From an uncultured Gammaproteobacteria bacterium (GTDB taxonomy: Bacteria > Pseudomonadota > Gammaproteobacteria > Eutrophobiales > Eutrophobiaceae): a DNA stretch of 64,000 bases. The notes below the pieces were generated by a model that had not been told where the DNA came from, did not search any database, and saw only the letters and a program-made list of their open reading frames with translations. The stretch lies in NCBI GenBank assembly GCA_951812995.1, contig CATOTD010000006.1, forward strand, positions 248,001-312,000. Reading direction: 5' to 3'. The first letter of the stretch is position 1. Every line of letters starts with the position of its first letter. Shown here one piece after another: positions 1-8,919 of the stretch. The position numbers were made by a program, and so were the translations under genes.

Positions 1-2
1 AT

Positions 3-200
3 GATGGCGAGTTTGAGGAGCAATGGACGGGCGATTATGTTTTTGAGAATGAATGGCAATCTTTCCGCACTAAAAAAGATCGCTCCATTGAGCTTACAAG
101 CATCGCGCACGAGTGCAAAGCCGGTCGGCGTAAAATCGCCGTGAAGGTTGTCGATATTTTCGGCAATGATACGATGAAGGTGATTGAGGTTAGTATATGA
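3..200 (+). CDS. mod: Type III restriction-modification methyltransferase (Mod), C-terminal end only
   Basis: An open frame runs in from the left edge and stops with TGA at 198-200, giving about 65 residues of a protein whose start lies outside the window. The tail contains the stretch KIAVKVVDIFGNDTMKV, which resembles the C-terminus of site-specific adenine methyltransferases of type III R-M systems. Its stop overlaps the next start codon as ATGA (197-200), so the two genes are translationally coupled. A res gene lies downstream in the same operon, which supports the Mod assignment. The catalytic part of the enzyme is not visible, so the assignment rests on the tail and the context. Confidence 0.72.
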   Translation, partial: DGEFEEQWTGDYVFENEWQSFRTKKDRSIELTSIAHECKAGRRKIAVKVVDIFGNDTMKVIEVSI

Positions 201-1351
201 TTGCATTAGTTACACCAAAAGTATTATCTTGGGCTAGAGATAGCATCGGATATACTATAGATGATGCAGCGAAAAAAATTAAAACGGAAGCATCAGACAT
301 TATAGATTGGGAAAGTGGGAAGAGGAAACCTTCATACGCACAGCTAGAAAAATTAGCAAAGATATATAAAAGACCAATTGCAGTTTTCTTTTTTCCAAAA
401 CCACCACGAGAAGAAAGTATTAACGAAAAATTAAGAGCGTTGCCTGAAGAATATGCAAATTCATTGCCACCAGAAATTCATTATTTAGTTAGAAAAGCAC
501 AATCTAGAAAAATTAATTTGTACGAACTTTATAATGATAGTTTACCCAGCAGTTTCCAGTCTTTTAGTCGTAGTTTCAATGAAAATAAAAATGATGCTAA
601 AGAACTGGCTAATAAGGTCCGTAAAATATTAGGGGTTTCAACAGATGATCAATTTAATTGGAGCAATACTGATACTGCATTAAAGAAGTGGCGTAGTAAA
701 CTAGAGGAAGTTGGTATTTGGATTTTCAAAGATAACTTTGATAAATATTATTCAGGTTTTTGTTTATGCGATACACATATTCCTATTGTTTATATCAACA
801 ATAGTATGTCAACAACCCGTCAAATCTTCACGCTTTTTCACGAACTAGCACACCTCTTAATAAGCAAAGGTGGGATTGACTTTCGTAATCATGTTGAAAG
901 TAAATTTACCGGTGTATATCAGGAAGATGAAGTTTTTTGTAATGTCTTTGCGGGTCAGTTTTTAGTGCCTAATCGGAGTATTGATATATCAAATACTTAT
1001 AGTGATAACCAAATCATTGAGTACGCTCGCAAATACAAAGTTAGTCGTGAGGTTATATTGCGAAAATATCTTGATAAAAAAATTATTACACAGGATTTTT
1101 ATGTCGATAAAGTGAAAAAATGGCATTTAGATTGGTTAAAAGAAAAAGAAAGAAAAAAGCAGTTAGGTGACAAAAAAACAGGAGGACCCAATTATTACAT
1201 AACTCAAAAATCTTATTTGGGTAATAAATATTTAAGTTTGGCGTTTGGTCAGTATTATAAAAATCGTATTAGTGAAATCCAATTGGCAGATTATTTGGGT
1301 GTCAAGGTTAAATCATTATCTGGTCTTGAAGGTTATATACGGGAAAGTTAA
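197..1351 (+). CDS. XRE-type HTH + ImmA/IrrE-like zinc metallopeptidase domain protein (probable antitoxin/regulator)
   Basis: A 384-residue protein with two recognisable parts. Residues about 10-60 look like an XRE helix-turn-helix (the WESGKRKPSYAQLEKLAKIY stretch is typical). A COG2856/ImmA-IrrE domain follows, with an HExxH zinc-peptidase motif at H215-E216 and H219 (FHELAHLL). Proteins of this build commonly sit immediately upstream of DUF4411 PIN-like proteins and are presumed to act as antitoxins or autoregulators. Here the start overlaps the mod stop by 4 bp and the stop overlaps the next start by 1 bp (TAATG), so it is co-translated with both R-M and toxin-like partners. The C-terminal third is a tail I do not recognise. 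The antitoxin role is inferred from family and context. Confidence 0.82.
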   Translation: MIALVTPKVLSWARDSIGYTIDDAAKKIKTEASDIIDWESGKRKPSYAQLEKLAKIYKRPIAVFFFPKPPREESINEKLRALPEEYANSLPPEIHYLVRKAQSRKINLYELYNDSLPSSFQSFSRSFNENKNDAKELANKVRKILGVSTDDQFNWSNTDTALKKWRSKLEEVGIWIFKDNFDKYYSGFCLCDTHIPIVYINNSMSTTRQIFTLFHELAHLLISKGGIDFRNHVESKFTGVYQEDEVFCNVFAGQFLVPNRSIDISNTYSDNQIIEYARKYKVSREVILRKYLDKKIITQDFYVDKVKKWHLDWLKEKERKKQLGDKKTGGPNYYITQKSYLGNKYLSLAFGQYYKNRISEIQLADYLGVKVKSLSGLEGYIRES

Positions 1352-1854
1352 TGGCGCATTACGTTTTGGATACTGGCTTTTTTATACTCAGCCGCGATTA
1401 TTACCCTGATGTTTTTCCAACCTTTTGGGAGCGTATGAATGATGTAGTTAAAGAGGGTGTTATCTCGTCTGTTCATGAAGTGAAAAAAGAATTAGAGCGA
1501 TATGGTGGTGAGCAGAAACATTTAGTTAAATGGATAAAGGATAATTCTAATATTTTCACTAAGCCAGATGAAAAAGAACAAAACAATATGAAAAATATCT
1601 TTGAAGATGAGTATGCTCAAGGTTTAATTAGCAAGAATAAAATGTTAGAAGGCGGTCCGTTTGCCGATCCGCTTGTTATTGCTAAGGCAATGTCATCTCC
1701 TATGGTAACAGTGGTTACTAGAGAGTTGCCAGCATTAAAAAATAAAAGAGGCAAAGCGCAAGGTGCACCAAAAATACCAGATATATGTAATAACCTTAAT
1801 ATTAACTGTATAACCCCCGAACAATTTATGCAGGAACAAAATTGGAAATTCTGA
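1351..1854 (+). CDS. DUF4411 family PIN-like protein (probable toxin ribonuclease)
   Basis: A 167-residue protein that begins MAHYVLDTGFFIL, the usual N-terminal acidic strand of PIN-like folds (D7). It has a second acidic motif, FADPLVIAKA, at residues 104-113 (D106), and then VVTRE. These match the DUF4411 family, which is generally paired with an upstream XRE/ImmA-IrrE protein as found here. PIN domains are metal-dependent RNases, so a toxin role is plausible but not shown by the sequence. The start overlaps the upstream stop by one base, and the res gene begins two bases after this stop, so the pair sits inside the mod-res operon. A decayed relative of this gene lies at 47629-47992. Confidence 0.85.
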   Translation: MAHYVLDTGFFILSRDYYPDVFPTFWERMNDVVKEGVISSVHEVKKELERYGGEQKHLVKWIKDNSNIFTKPDEKEQNNMKNIFEDEYAQGLISKNKMLEGGPFADPLVIAKAMSSPMVTVVTRELPALKNKRGKAQGAPKIPDICNNLNINCITPEQFMQEQNWKF

Positions 1855-1855
1855 C

Positions 1856-4540
1856 ATGGCCTTACACAAAGACTTTCCAAAATCACCGCACGCGATACTT
1901 GATCCGCAAATCCGTTGGTTTCCGGCTGATGAGACCTTACGCGAAAAAGGGTATGGAAAACTCCTCCCACCGCTTGTCTATAAATTGCGCCAGAAAGTGG
2001 CAGATTGGAGGGTAAAAAACTATGAGGGAGTGAGTGAGACCTCGCGCGCGTTATTGCAATGGTGGTTTCAAACAGAGCATCCAATGGAAACCACAGACGG
2101 CACGGTTAATTTTCAATATTACTTCTCTCAAAGAGAAGCGATTGAAACAGTAATTTATCTTTATGAAGTTGTGAATGTAAAAGATAAGTACGATCTTATT
2201 CGCTATGACAGTTCCGGCGCGGTGTCTTCAAGTATGTTCTCCGAGGATTGGTTGCGCTTGGTTATCAAAATGGCAACAGGGTCGGGAAAAACCAAAGTGA
2301 TGAGCTTGCTCATTGCATGGAGCTATTTCCATAAGCTATACGAGGAAAATTCTCGACTCGCGCACAACTTTCTGCTTATTACGCCAAACATTATCGTGCT
2401 TGATCGTATTAAACACGATTTTGCTAGCTTAAAGATTTTCTGGGACGATCCAATTTTGCCCGACAACGGATTTGAAGGTCAAAATTGGGAAGACGATTTT
2501 CAGATGACAATACACATGCAGGATAACATCGGGAATGTTCCGAAAACAGGAAATATATTTTTGACGAATATTCATCGCGTTTATAACAGCAAGGATAATA
2601 TTCCAAGTTTTGATGATGACAATACAATGGATTATTTTCTGGGAGATAAACCTGTTGCCAAAACAGGCGATTCAAAAGTAAATCTTGGTGGGATTGTCCG
2701 CGATGTTGATGAGCTTATGGTGCTTAATGATGAAGCGCACCACATTCACGATGAGCGGCTGGCGTGGTTCAAATCCATTGAAGACATCAGTAATCGCATG
2801 AAGATGAAAGACAAATTTTTGTCCTTACAAATTGATGTTACCGCTACGCCAAAACACAATAATGGCTCAATTTTTGTGCAAACTGTTTCAGACTATCCGC
2901 TTGTAGAGGCAATCCATCAGGATGTAGTGAAGCACCCTGTGCTTCCCGATTCTGCCAGCCGAGCCAAATTGCAAGAATACAAAAGCTCCAAGTTTACGGA
3001 GAAATACAAGGACTATATTCACCTTGGATATTTGGAATGGAAAAAGGCGTATGAACAGCATGAAAAGATGCAAAAGAAAGCCGTGTTTTTCGTTATGACA
3101 GACGACACCAAAAATTGTGATGATGTCGCGCAGTATTTGATAGATAACCCTGCCTATCCAGAATTTCAATCAGAAAAAGACGTGCTCGTGATTCACACAA
3201 AAAATAATGGAGAAATTTCCGAAAACGTAACAGGCAAGAAAGAGCAAGAATTAAAAAAATTGCGAAAAGCGTCAAACGAGATTGATAGCTGGGACAGCAC
3301 ACACAAAGCGATTATTTCAGTTTTGATGCTCAAAGAAGGTTGGGATGTAAAAAATGTGACGACAATTGTTGGCTTACGCGCATATGTTGCCCAAAGCAAT
3401 ATTCTACCCGAGCAAACGCTTGGGCGTGGCTTGCGGCGTATGTATCGCGGGAGTGATGTAACCGAGTATGTAAGCGTTGTCGGAACCGATGCGTTTATGG
3501 ACTTTGTGGAGTCAATCAAAAGTGAAGGTGTTGAACTTGAGAAAAAGAAAATGGGAGAAGGAACAGCACCAAAAGCGCCTTTGATCGTTGAGGTTGACCA
3601 TGAAAATACCAAAAAAGATATCTCGACGCTCGATATTGAAATTCCTATTCTGTCGCCGCGTATTTATCGTGAGTACAAAAATATCTCTGACTTGAATGTT
3701 GGTGCATTTACACACGCAAAAATCAAAATTAAAGAGTTTAGCGAGGAAGAGAAAAAGCAAATTGTTTTTCGGGATATAACTACCGAAGAGACAACACACA
3801 CGACTGAATTTGATAGCAATTTCATCCCAAACTATCAAAGTGTTATTGGCTACTTTGCACAGATCATTCGAAAGGAGTTACGTCTTGTGGGTGGGCACGA
3901 CGTTTTGTACGAAAAAGTAAAGGATTTTACTGTCAGTCATATTTTTGAGGGCAAGGTAGATTTGGAAGACCTCAATACCTTGCGTAATTTGTCAGAACTT
4001 GAAGCGACAAAAACCATAATTGAAACATTCAAAAAAGAGATTAATGAATTGACTGTGGTGGATAAGGGCGAAGCGGAAATTCGCGACTACATTAAAATTA
4101 GCCAATCACGACCGTTTGTGATCAAAGAACAAGGTTTCATCGTTCCGAAAAAGAGTGTTTTCAATAAAATTGTTGGTGATAGTCATTTTGAGCTTCAGTT
4201 TGCCGACTTTTTAGAGAGTTGCGAGGATATTATCTCGTATGCCAAAAACTATTTTTCGGTACACTTCAAAATTGACTATAAAGACGCAGGCGGCAACATC
4301 CGCGATTATTATCCGGACTTTTTCGTGAAAGTGTCGGATAAGGAAGTATTTATCGTGGAAACCAAAGGACGCGAAGATTTAGACGATGTGGAAAAAGTAA
4401 AGCGTCTATACCAGTGGTGCGATGATATCAATGCCGCGCAAAACAAAATCAAATTTACGGCTTTATATGTAAAGCAAGAGGAATTTGAGAAGTACACGCC
4501 AAAAGATTTTGGGGAGTTGGTGGATAATTTTAAGGAATAA
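1856..4540 (+). CDS. res: Type III restriction enzyme Res subunit (SF2 helicase + PD-(D/E)xK nuclease)
   Basis: An 894-residue protein. The Walker A motif MATGSGKT lies at residues 139-146. The DEAH-type box LNDEAHH has D292-E293-A294-H295. Helicase motif III (DVTATPKH) is near residue 330, and an arginine-rich motif VI region (EQTLGRGLRRMYRG) is near 520. At the C-terminus YYPDFF (D821) with VETKG (E835, K837) forms a PD-(D/E)xK nuclease site. This is the architecture of the ATP-dependent translocating and cleaving subunit of type III systems, which acts with Mod on unmodified DNA. All key residues appear intact. It starts two bases after the DUF4411 stop and is followed three bases later by the TrlF gene, consistent with one operon. 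Confidence 0.9.
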   Translation: MALHKDFPKSPHAILDPQIRWFPADETLREKGYGKLLPPLVYKLRQKVADWRVKNYEGVSETSRALLQWWFQTEHPMETTDGTVNFQYYFSQREAIETVIYLYEVVNVKDKYDLIRYDSSGAVSSSMFSEDWLRLVIKMATGSGKTKVMSLLIAWSYFHKLYEENSRLAHNFLLITPNIIVLDRIKHDFASLKIFWDDPILPDNGFEGQNWEDDFQMTIHMQDNIGNVPKTGNIFLTNIHRVYNSKDNIPSFDDDNTMDYFLGDKPVAKTGDSKVNLGGIVRDVDELMVLNDEAHHIHDERLAWFKSIEDISNRMKMKDKFLSLQIDVTATPKHNNGSIFVQTVSDYPLVEAIHQDVVKHPVLPDSASRAKLQEYKSSKFTEKYKDYIHLGYLEWKKAYEQHEKMQKKAVFFVMTDDTKNCDDVAQYLIDNPAYPEFQSEKDVLVIHTKNNGEISENVTGKKEQELKKLRKASNEIDSWDSTHKAIISVLMLKEGWDVKNVTTIVGLRAYVAQSNILPEQTLGRGLRRMYRGSDVTEYVSVVGTDAFMDFVESIKSEGVELEKKKMGEGTAPKAPLIVEVDHENTKKDISTLDIEIPILSPRIYREYKNISDLNVGAFTHAKIKIKEFSEEEKKQIVFRDITTEETTHTTEFDSNFIPNYQSVIGYFAQIIRKELRLVGGHDVLYEKVKDFTVSHIFEGKVDLEDLNTLRNLSELEATKTIIETFKKEINELTVVDKGEAEIRDYIKISQSRPFVIKEQGFIVPKKSVFNKIVGDSHFELQFADFLESCEDIISYAKNYFSVHFKIDYKDAGGNIRDYYPDFFVKVSDKEVFIVETKGREDLDDVEKVKRLYQWCDDINAAQNKIKFTALYVKQEEFEKYTPKDFGELVDNFKE

Positions 4541-4543
4541 GTT

Positions 4544-7297
4544 ATGCCAGAAAATCCACAATATAATCGGGGTTCAGAATGGAGAAAGTGGGATTTGCAT
4601 ATGCACACGCCATTTTCTCACACAGTAGAATACCTTGGTGCCACAGAAGATGAAAAGTGGGAGAATTTCATTCAGGGATTAGAAAAATTACCTACAGATA
4701 TAAAGGTTATTGGTATTAACGATTATTTATTTTTAGATGGCTACAAGAAAGTCATAGGGTATAAAGATGACGGCAGGTTGGAAAATATAGATTTAATTTT
4801 GCCCGTTGTTGAGTTTAGGTTAAAAGAGTTTGTTGGTCACGAGAAACTAAAAAAGATTAATTACCATGTCATTTTTGCAGAACAAAGCATCCTCGCTATT
4901 GATATTATAGAAGCACAGTTTTTATCTTGTTTCAGAAAGGAATCCAATCTTGATGAGTATTATGCGGACAAAGTTACTTGGGCCGGTGTTGTTAAAAAAG
5001 AAAGTCTAGTTGATCTTGGTAAGCAAATTTACGAAGCTACGCCAGAAGACAAAAGAGAGAGCGATAACTACTTTGAAATAGGTTTTAATAACATCAGTTA
5101 TAGTTTAGAAGAGATCAAAGAAAATTTGGGTGAAATAAAAAAACCGAATACATATCTAAAGGATAAATACGTAAAAGCTATCGGTAAATCAGAATGGGAA
5201 GATTTTAGATGGACAGGATCATCTGCAGAAAAGAAACATATTATTAATGGTGCTCATCTTGTTTTTTCTGCTTCACCTGATGCAGAACAAGCAAATAAAA
5301 ATATAACTTCACTAAACAATCAATCAGTAAATAGTCGTTTATTGCATTGCAGTGATGCCCACACTATAAAACAGGTTGAAAGTTCTGATACCAACCCAAA
5401 GGATTTAGGCCATTGTTTTACATGGATTAAGGGAAATACGAGTTTTGAGACATTAAGACAGGTAGTGGTGGATTATGAAAATAGAGTCTTAATTCAAGAA
5501 CGAAATCCATCTGAAAACAAAAATTCATCCCCAGAACTTTTCATCGACAGCGTGGAATACAAGCAAAATAACGATACCTGTAAAATTTATTTCAACAAAG
5601 ACATAAACTCTGTTATCGGCAAGCGAGGAGCTGGAAAATCCGTTTTGCTCAAGCATATAGCCTTTGATGTACTTGGGGAGAAAACTCATCCAGTCGTTAA
5701 GAAAATATCAAAATTGCAAGACTTTAAAATTGATTGGTGTGATAGCTCGTCAGATGATAAGTTCGTTGAATATATTCCACAGAACTATCTATCAGCGATT
5801 ACATACGAGGATGGCGAAAAGTATGACGAGCGAGACGAAATGCTCAAAATGCGTTTATTCAACAATGATTTGTTCAAAAATGCTGATAAAAGCAAAACTG
5901 AAGCCGTTAATTCTATAGAGCTAAAAATAAATTCAAAAGTTAAGGAAATATTGAATACACATAGGCAATTTGTAGAAACTACTGGCCAATTAAGACCGCT
6001 TGGAAAAGCAGAAGATAAAAATAACGCAATAGACGCCAAGCAAGCAGAAATAAACAAGTTTGGAAAAATCGATATAACTGACGAGGATATTAAGAATCAA
6101 ACAAAATACTCATCAGAGATAGAAGTGCTAGGCAGAGAAATCAAGCTATTGGAGCAAGATGTCCAGATTATAAAAAACATAAATAGCAATACCGGTGAAA
6201 GTTTAATCACAGTTGATGATGAAGCTTTCTCTGGATTGTCGAAGACAACATTTGAGCTAATAGAAAAAAACATTAAACAACTTTCTAACAAAGAAATTAA
6301 AACGTACTTAGAAAATTTACTGACTGATTTGACAGAGAAGATTAAGACAAGGAAGAAGGCAAAAAGCGAAAGTGAGAAAAACCTCAAGCCGATAAATGAT
6401 AAGTTACAACGGAACAAGACTATAGAAAAAATTCTAAAGGAAGTTAATAAGCTCGATAGCGAGAAAAAAGAGATAGAGAAATTGAATAAATTTATTCAAG
6501 AGTCTAGCGAGAAAAAAGAGGCGCTCATTGATGAGGTTGCTTATTTGTATTCGTCTTTCAAAGAAAAAATAGAAGCGATAGTGAATACATTAAAAGACGA
6601 ATTTAGCAATCTCACGTTTATTACATTTGATTTTACTGTCAGTTATGACGTGAGCACTTATAAGAGTAAATTCTTTGATGTATATATTGACGGACGTTCC
6701 GGTGAACAATTCAGAAAGTGTATAAACGAGAACAGAGACTTCAATAAAGGCGAATTGATCGAAATCATTAAAGAGATTGTTGCTGATGCAGATACTGCAA
6801 AATTGAAAACTACGGGCGGAGATAAGGAAAGTGCACTTGTTGCGCTATTGAGCTGTAGATACGACATTGATTTTACAAAGTCTGTTAAATATAAAGATGA
6901 TGATGGTCTGGTAGATTTTGAAAATATGACTGGTGGACAAAAGGCAATGGTACTCTTAGATCTCATTTTTAATCTCTCAAAAAGTGGATATCCGATAATC
7001 ATTGACCAACCAGAAAATGATATTGACGTTTCTGGAATTTCGAATGACTTGAAAAAACTCATTTTGGATCAAAAAGAAAAACGCCAAGTGTTAGTAGCAA
7101 CACATAGTCCAAATTTACTACTTCTGACTGACTCAGAAAATATAGTAGTCGCAGAAAACGAAAACAACATCATTAAATATCACAATAACGGGATTGAAGT
7201 TAAACAAATCCGAGATGATATTGTGGATATTCTTGAAGGAGGCGCAGACGCACTGAAAAAGCGAATGCTGAAGTTAAACATCCATCAGGGGAGCTAA
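4544..7297 (+). CDS. TrlF-type protein: N-terminal PHP phosphoesterase domain + SMC-like ATPase
   Basis: A 917-residue protein. The N-terminus has a PHP metal-site signature (DLHMHTPFSH with H19 and H21, and a second site HCSDAH at 268-273), suggesting a metal-dependent phosphoesterase or nuclease. The ATPase half has Walker A GKRGAGKS (359-366), a Lys/Glu-rich region predicted to be coiled coil (about 430-720), an ABC/SMC-like signature MTGGQ (795-799), Walker B ending IIIDQPEND (D821) and an H-loop histidine H854 in ATHSPN. This matches TrlF-like AAA proteins, whose biochemical activity I cannot state. The res stop is 3 bp upstream, so it is probably translated with the R-M genes. A defence accessory role is inferred from context. 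Confidence 0.83.
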   Translation: MPENPQYNRGSEWRKWDLHMHTPFSHTVEYLGATEDEKWENFIQGLEKLPTDIKVIGINDYLFLDGYKKVIGYKDDGRLENIDLILPVVEFRLKEFVGHEKLKKINYHVIFAEQSILAIDIIEAQFLSCFRKESNLDEYYADKVTWAGVVKKESLVDLGKQIYEATPEDKRESDNYFEIGFNNISYSLEEIKENLGEIKKPNTYLKDKYVKAIGKSEWEDFRWTGSSAEKKHIINGAHLVFSASPDAEQANKNITSLNNQSVNSRLLHCSDAHTIKQVESSDTNPKDLGHCFTWIKGNTSFETLRQVVVDYENRVLIQERNPSENKNSSPELFIDSVEYKQNNDTCKIYFNKDINSVIGKRGAGKSVLLKHIAFDVLGEKTHPVVKKISKLQDFKIDWCDSSSDDKFVEYIPQNYLSAITYEDGEKYDERDEMLKMRLFNNDLFKNADKSKTEAVNSIELKINSKVKEILNTHRQFVETTGQLRPLGKAEDKNNAIDAKQAEINKFGKIDITDEDIKNQTKYSSEIEVLGREIKLLEQDVQIIKNINSNTGESLITVDDEAFSGLSKTTFELIEKNIKQLSNKEIKTYLENLLTDLTEKIKTRKKAKSESEKNLKPINDKLQRNKTIEKILKEVNKLDSEKKEIEKLNKFIQESSEKKEALIDEVAYLYSSFKEKIEAIVNTLKDEFSNLTFITFDFTVSYDVSTYKSKFFDVYIDGRSGEQFRKCINENRDFNKGELIEIIKEIVADADTAKLKTTGGDKESALVALLSCRYDIDFTKSVKYKDDDGLVDFENMTGGQKAMVLLDLIFNLSKSGYPIIIDQPENDIDVSGISNDLKKLILDQKEKRQVLVATHSPNLLLLTDSENIVVAENENNIIKYHNNGIEVKQIRDDIVDILEGGADALKKRMLKLNIHQGS

Positions 7298-7320
7298 ATT
7301 GCGTTTTATATACCCACCAT

Positions 7321-7358
7321 GCACGCGGAGCGTGCGAGGGTCAATCGCTTCGCGATTG
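7321..7358. repeat. Tandem short hairpins after the defence operon
   Basis: Two perfect short palindromes stand side by side. The first is GCACGC-GGA-GCGTGC (7321-7335) and the second CAATCGC-TTC-GCGATTG (7342-7358), with six bases between them. Both have 3-base loops. They lie about 25 bp after the TrlF stop codon. No U-run follows on the plus strand, so they are not typical Rho-independent terminators. They could protect the 3' end of the mRNA or be a REP-like extragenic repeat. Confidence 0.6.
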
Positions 7359-7527
7359 GAAAAAGTTTACGCAAAGGTTAATATTTATCTGCTAAATTTA
7401 TTTTTGCGAAAGCGTGTGAGAACAGCGTATTTTTCCACAATATTGAAGGTTATTTTTGCAATCGCACGCCAGCGTACGGGGTTAGCAAAGCCTGCAAAAA
7501 TTTTTCCATTAAGGTGTCAATCTTGCA

Positions 7528-7755
7528 GGCCATATTCCTTGTTGACACAGAGCGCAACGTCATCGGCCACCTGCGCCATCGTGTCCGCCAAATCATCTAA
7601 CTCCTGCTCACTGTTTGTCGCCTGCGCACGGGCGGCACGAGGTCAAGGAGCGCGGTTGGGTGTTGATGGGTGCCACCGAGCGGCGGACGTTGAACGATGC
7701 GGCTTGGCCGGTGGGTGACATCATGCAGACGTTGATGGACACGAGCAGTGGGTGA
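7528..7755. pseudogene. Gene debris at the island junction, including a fragment resembling the neighbouring metallophosphoesterase
   Basis: No intact gene is seen between 7298 and 7720. On the minus strand, 7528-7640 reads a short peptide containing LDDLADTMAQVADD and then a stop; the downstream phosphoesterase contains LDDLAGTMAQVADD, and the DNA at 7558-7600 closely matches 8065-8107. On the plus strand a frame containing GWVLMGATERRTLNDAAWPV ends at 7755, overlapping the 3' end of the phosphoesterase gene; I do not recognise that protein. Base composition rises sharply from about 7530. The simplest reading is truncated pieces left at the edge of an imported segment. Confidence 0.5.
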
Positions 7756-8677
7756 CATCACGCATCGAGGCGATAGGCTTAGACTTGACCGGGGAGGCTA
7801 TCTCGACCACCGTGATCTCGGGCACGACCCCAAGCCGGACCGGCATAATTGAGCAACCGATTCCACCTGATACCACCAGATCCCGGCCTGTTTCGCGCAC
7901 ATGACCATAGGCATACCGGTTGCCAAACCGCGACGGCACTACTGGCGACCAACCGAACAGGCGCACTTGCCCGCCATGGGTGTGTCCCGATAGAGTCAGC
8001 GCGACCCGGGCTGGCACCTCGGGGAAGATGTCTGGCTCATGCGCCAGCAAGACGCAAGGCGCGCCGTCATCGGCCACTTGCGCCATCGTACCCGCCAAGT
8101 CGTCCAGCCCCAACCGCCGCCCGTCCCGCAAGATGGCGATCTGATCCTCCAACCCCGCCAACCATATACCCGCATCCGGCAACTTGTGAGCCGCGTTGGA
8201 CAACACCGGAATACCCACTGCCGCAAGAGCCGTGGCATATAGGTTCGGCCCGCCGCCTCGGCGTTGCGCCTTTGGATCCGCCCACCAATCATGATTACCA
8301 AGAATCGCAAAGACACCTTGCGGCGCGTCCAGCTCGGCGAGGATCGGGGCCGCGTCCGTGATCTCAACCGGTGCCGTGATGAAGGGGTGCGCCGCCGAGT
8401 AATCCCCCAGCAGCACGATCAAATCGCCGCCCACAGCATTGGCACGCCGCACCACTTCGCGCAACCGCTTGAGCCCGACATGCGGCTCACCTAGATGGAG
8501 GTCGCTGATCGCCACGATGCGCATGGGCGGCGCAGTCCAGTCATCGCGCACGATCGGCCAGCGACGTATCCGCAAGCGCAAGGCTGGCTCGATATAGAAC
8601 ACATACGACCCGGTAGCCGCACCAGCGAGTAGTAGTGATTGCAGAAATCCGCGTCTGGTCATCCCGTGTTCGTGCAT
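7721..8677 (-). CDS. Tat-exported metallophosphoesterase (YkuE/YaeI-like calcineurin family)
   Basis: A 318-residue enzyme with a twin-arginine signal (TRRGFLQ, R8-R9) followed by a hydrophobic stretch to about residue 28, so export by Tat is likely. The metallophosphoesterase blocks are all present: ISDLHL (D59, H61), LGDYS (D92), GNHDWW (N128, H129, D130), AHEPD near 213, and SGHTHGGQ near 231-238. They bind two metal ions and hydrolyse phosphoesters. Relatives include YkuE- and YaeI-like proteins; the substrate cannot be told from sequence. The gene is clearly richer in G+C than the flanking R-M and housekeeping genes, as is the next gene, pointing to joint acquisition. Confidence 0.85.
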   Translation of the reverse strand: MHEHGMTRRGFLQSLLLAGAATGSYVFYIEPALRLRIRRWPIVRDDWTAPPMRIVAISDLHLGEPHVGLKRLREVVRRANAVGGDLIVLLGDYSAAHPFITAPVEITDAAPILAELDAPQGVFAILGNHDWWADPKAQRRGGGPNLYATALAAVGIPVLSNAAHKLPDAGIWLAGLEDQIAILRDGRRLGLDDLAGTMAQVADDGAPCVLLAHEPDIFPEVPARVALTLSGHTHGGQVRLFGWSPVVPSRFGNRYAYGHVRETGRDLVVSGGIGCSIMPVRLGVVPEITVVEIASPVKSKPIASMRDVTHCSCPSTSA

Positions 8678-8919
8678 CTTGGCATAGCGATACCCACAAC
8701 CACACGCCTCGTAACAGCCCTCGTAACCGCGCAGGCAAGGCTCATGAGGAGCAGCCGATCGGCACGACAGTCAAACGGCATAAATAGTCTAAACTGGCAC
8801 ACATGAACGCTATGCCCGCTGATAGCGCATCATGAGGAGGATTGTGCATACATGCCCCCTACGGTCTCAATCAAAACGCTTGCATTTGCATAAGCGGGCA
8901 TTTGTATAAGCTAGCAAGG

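Noticed and set aside
7299..7718. A 139-codon open frame after the TrlF gene
   Set aside because: It spans the hairpins and the gene debris, changes composition half way and resembles no protein; other frames hold recognisable fragments.
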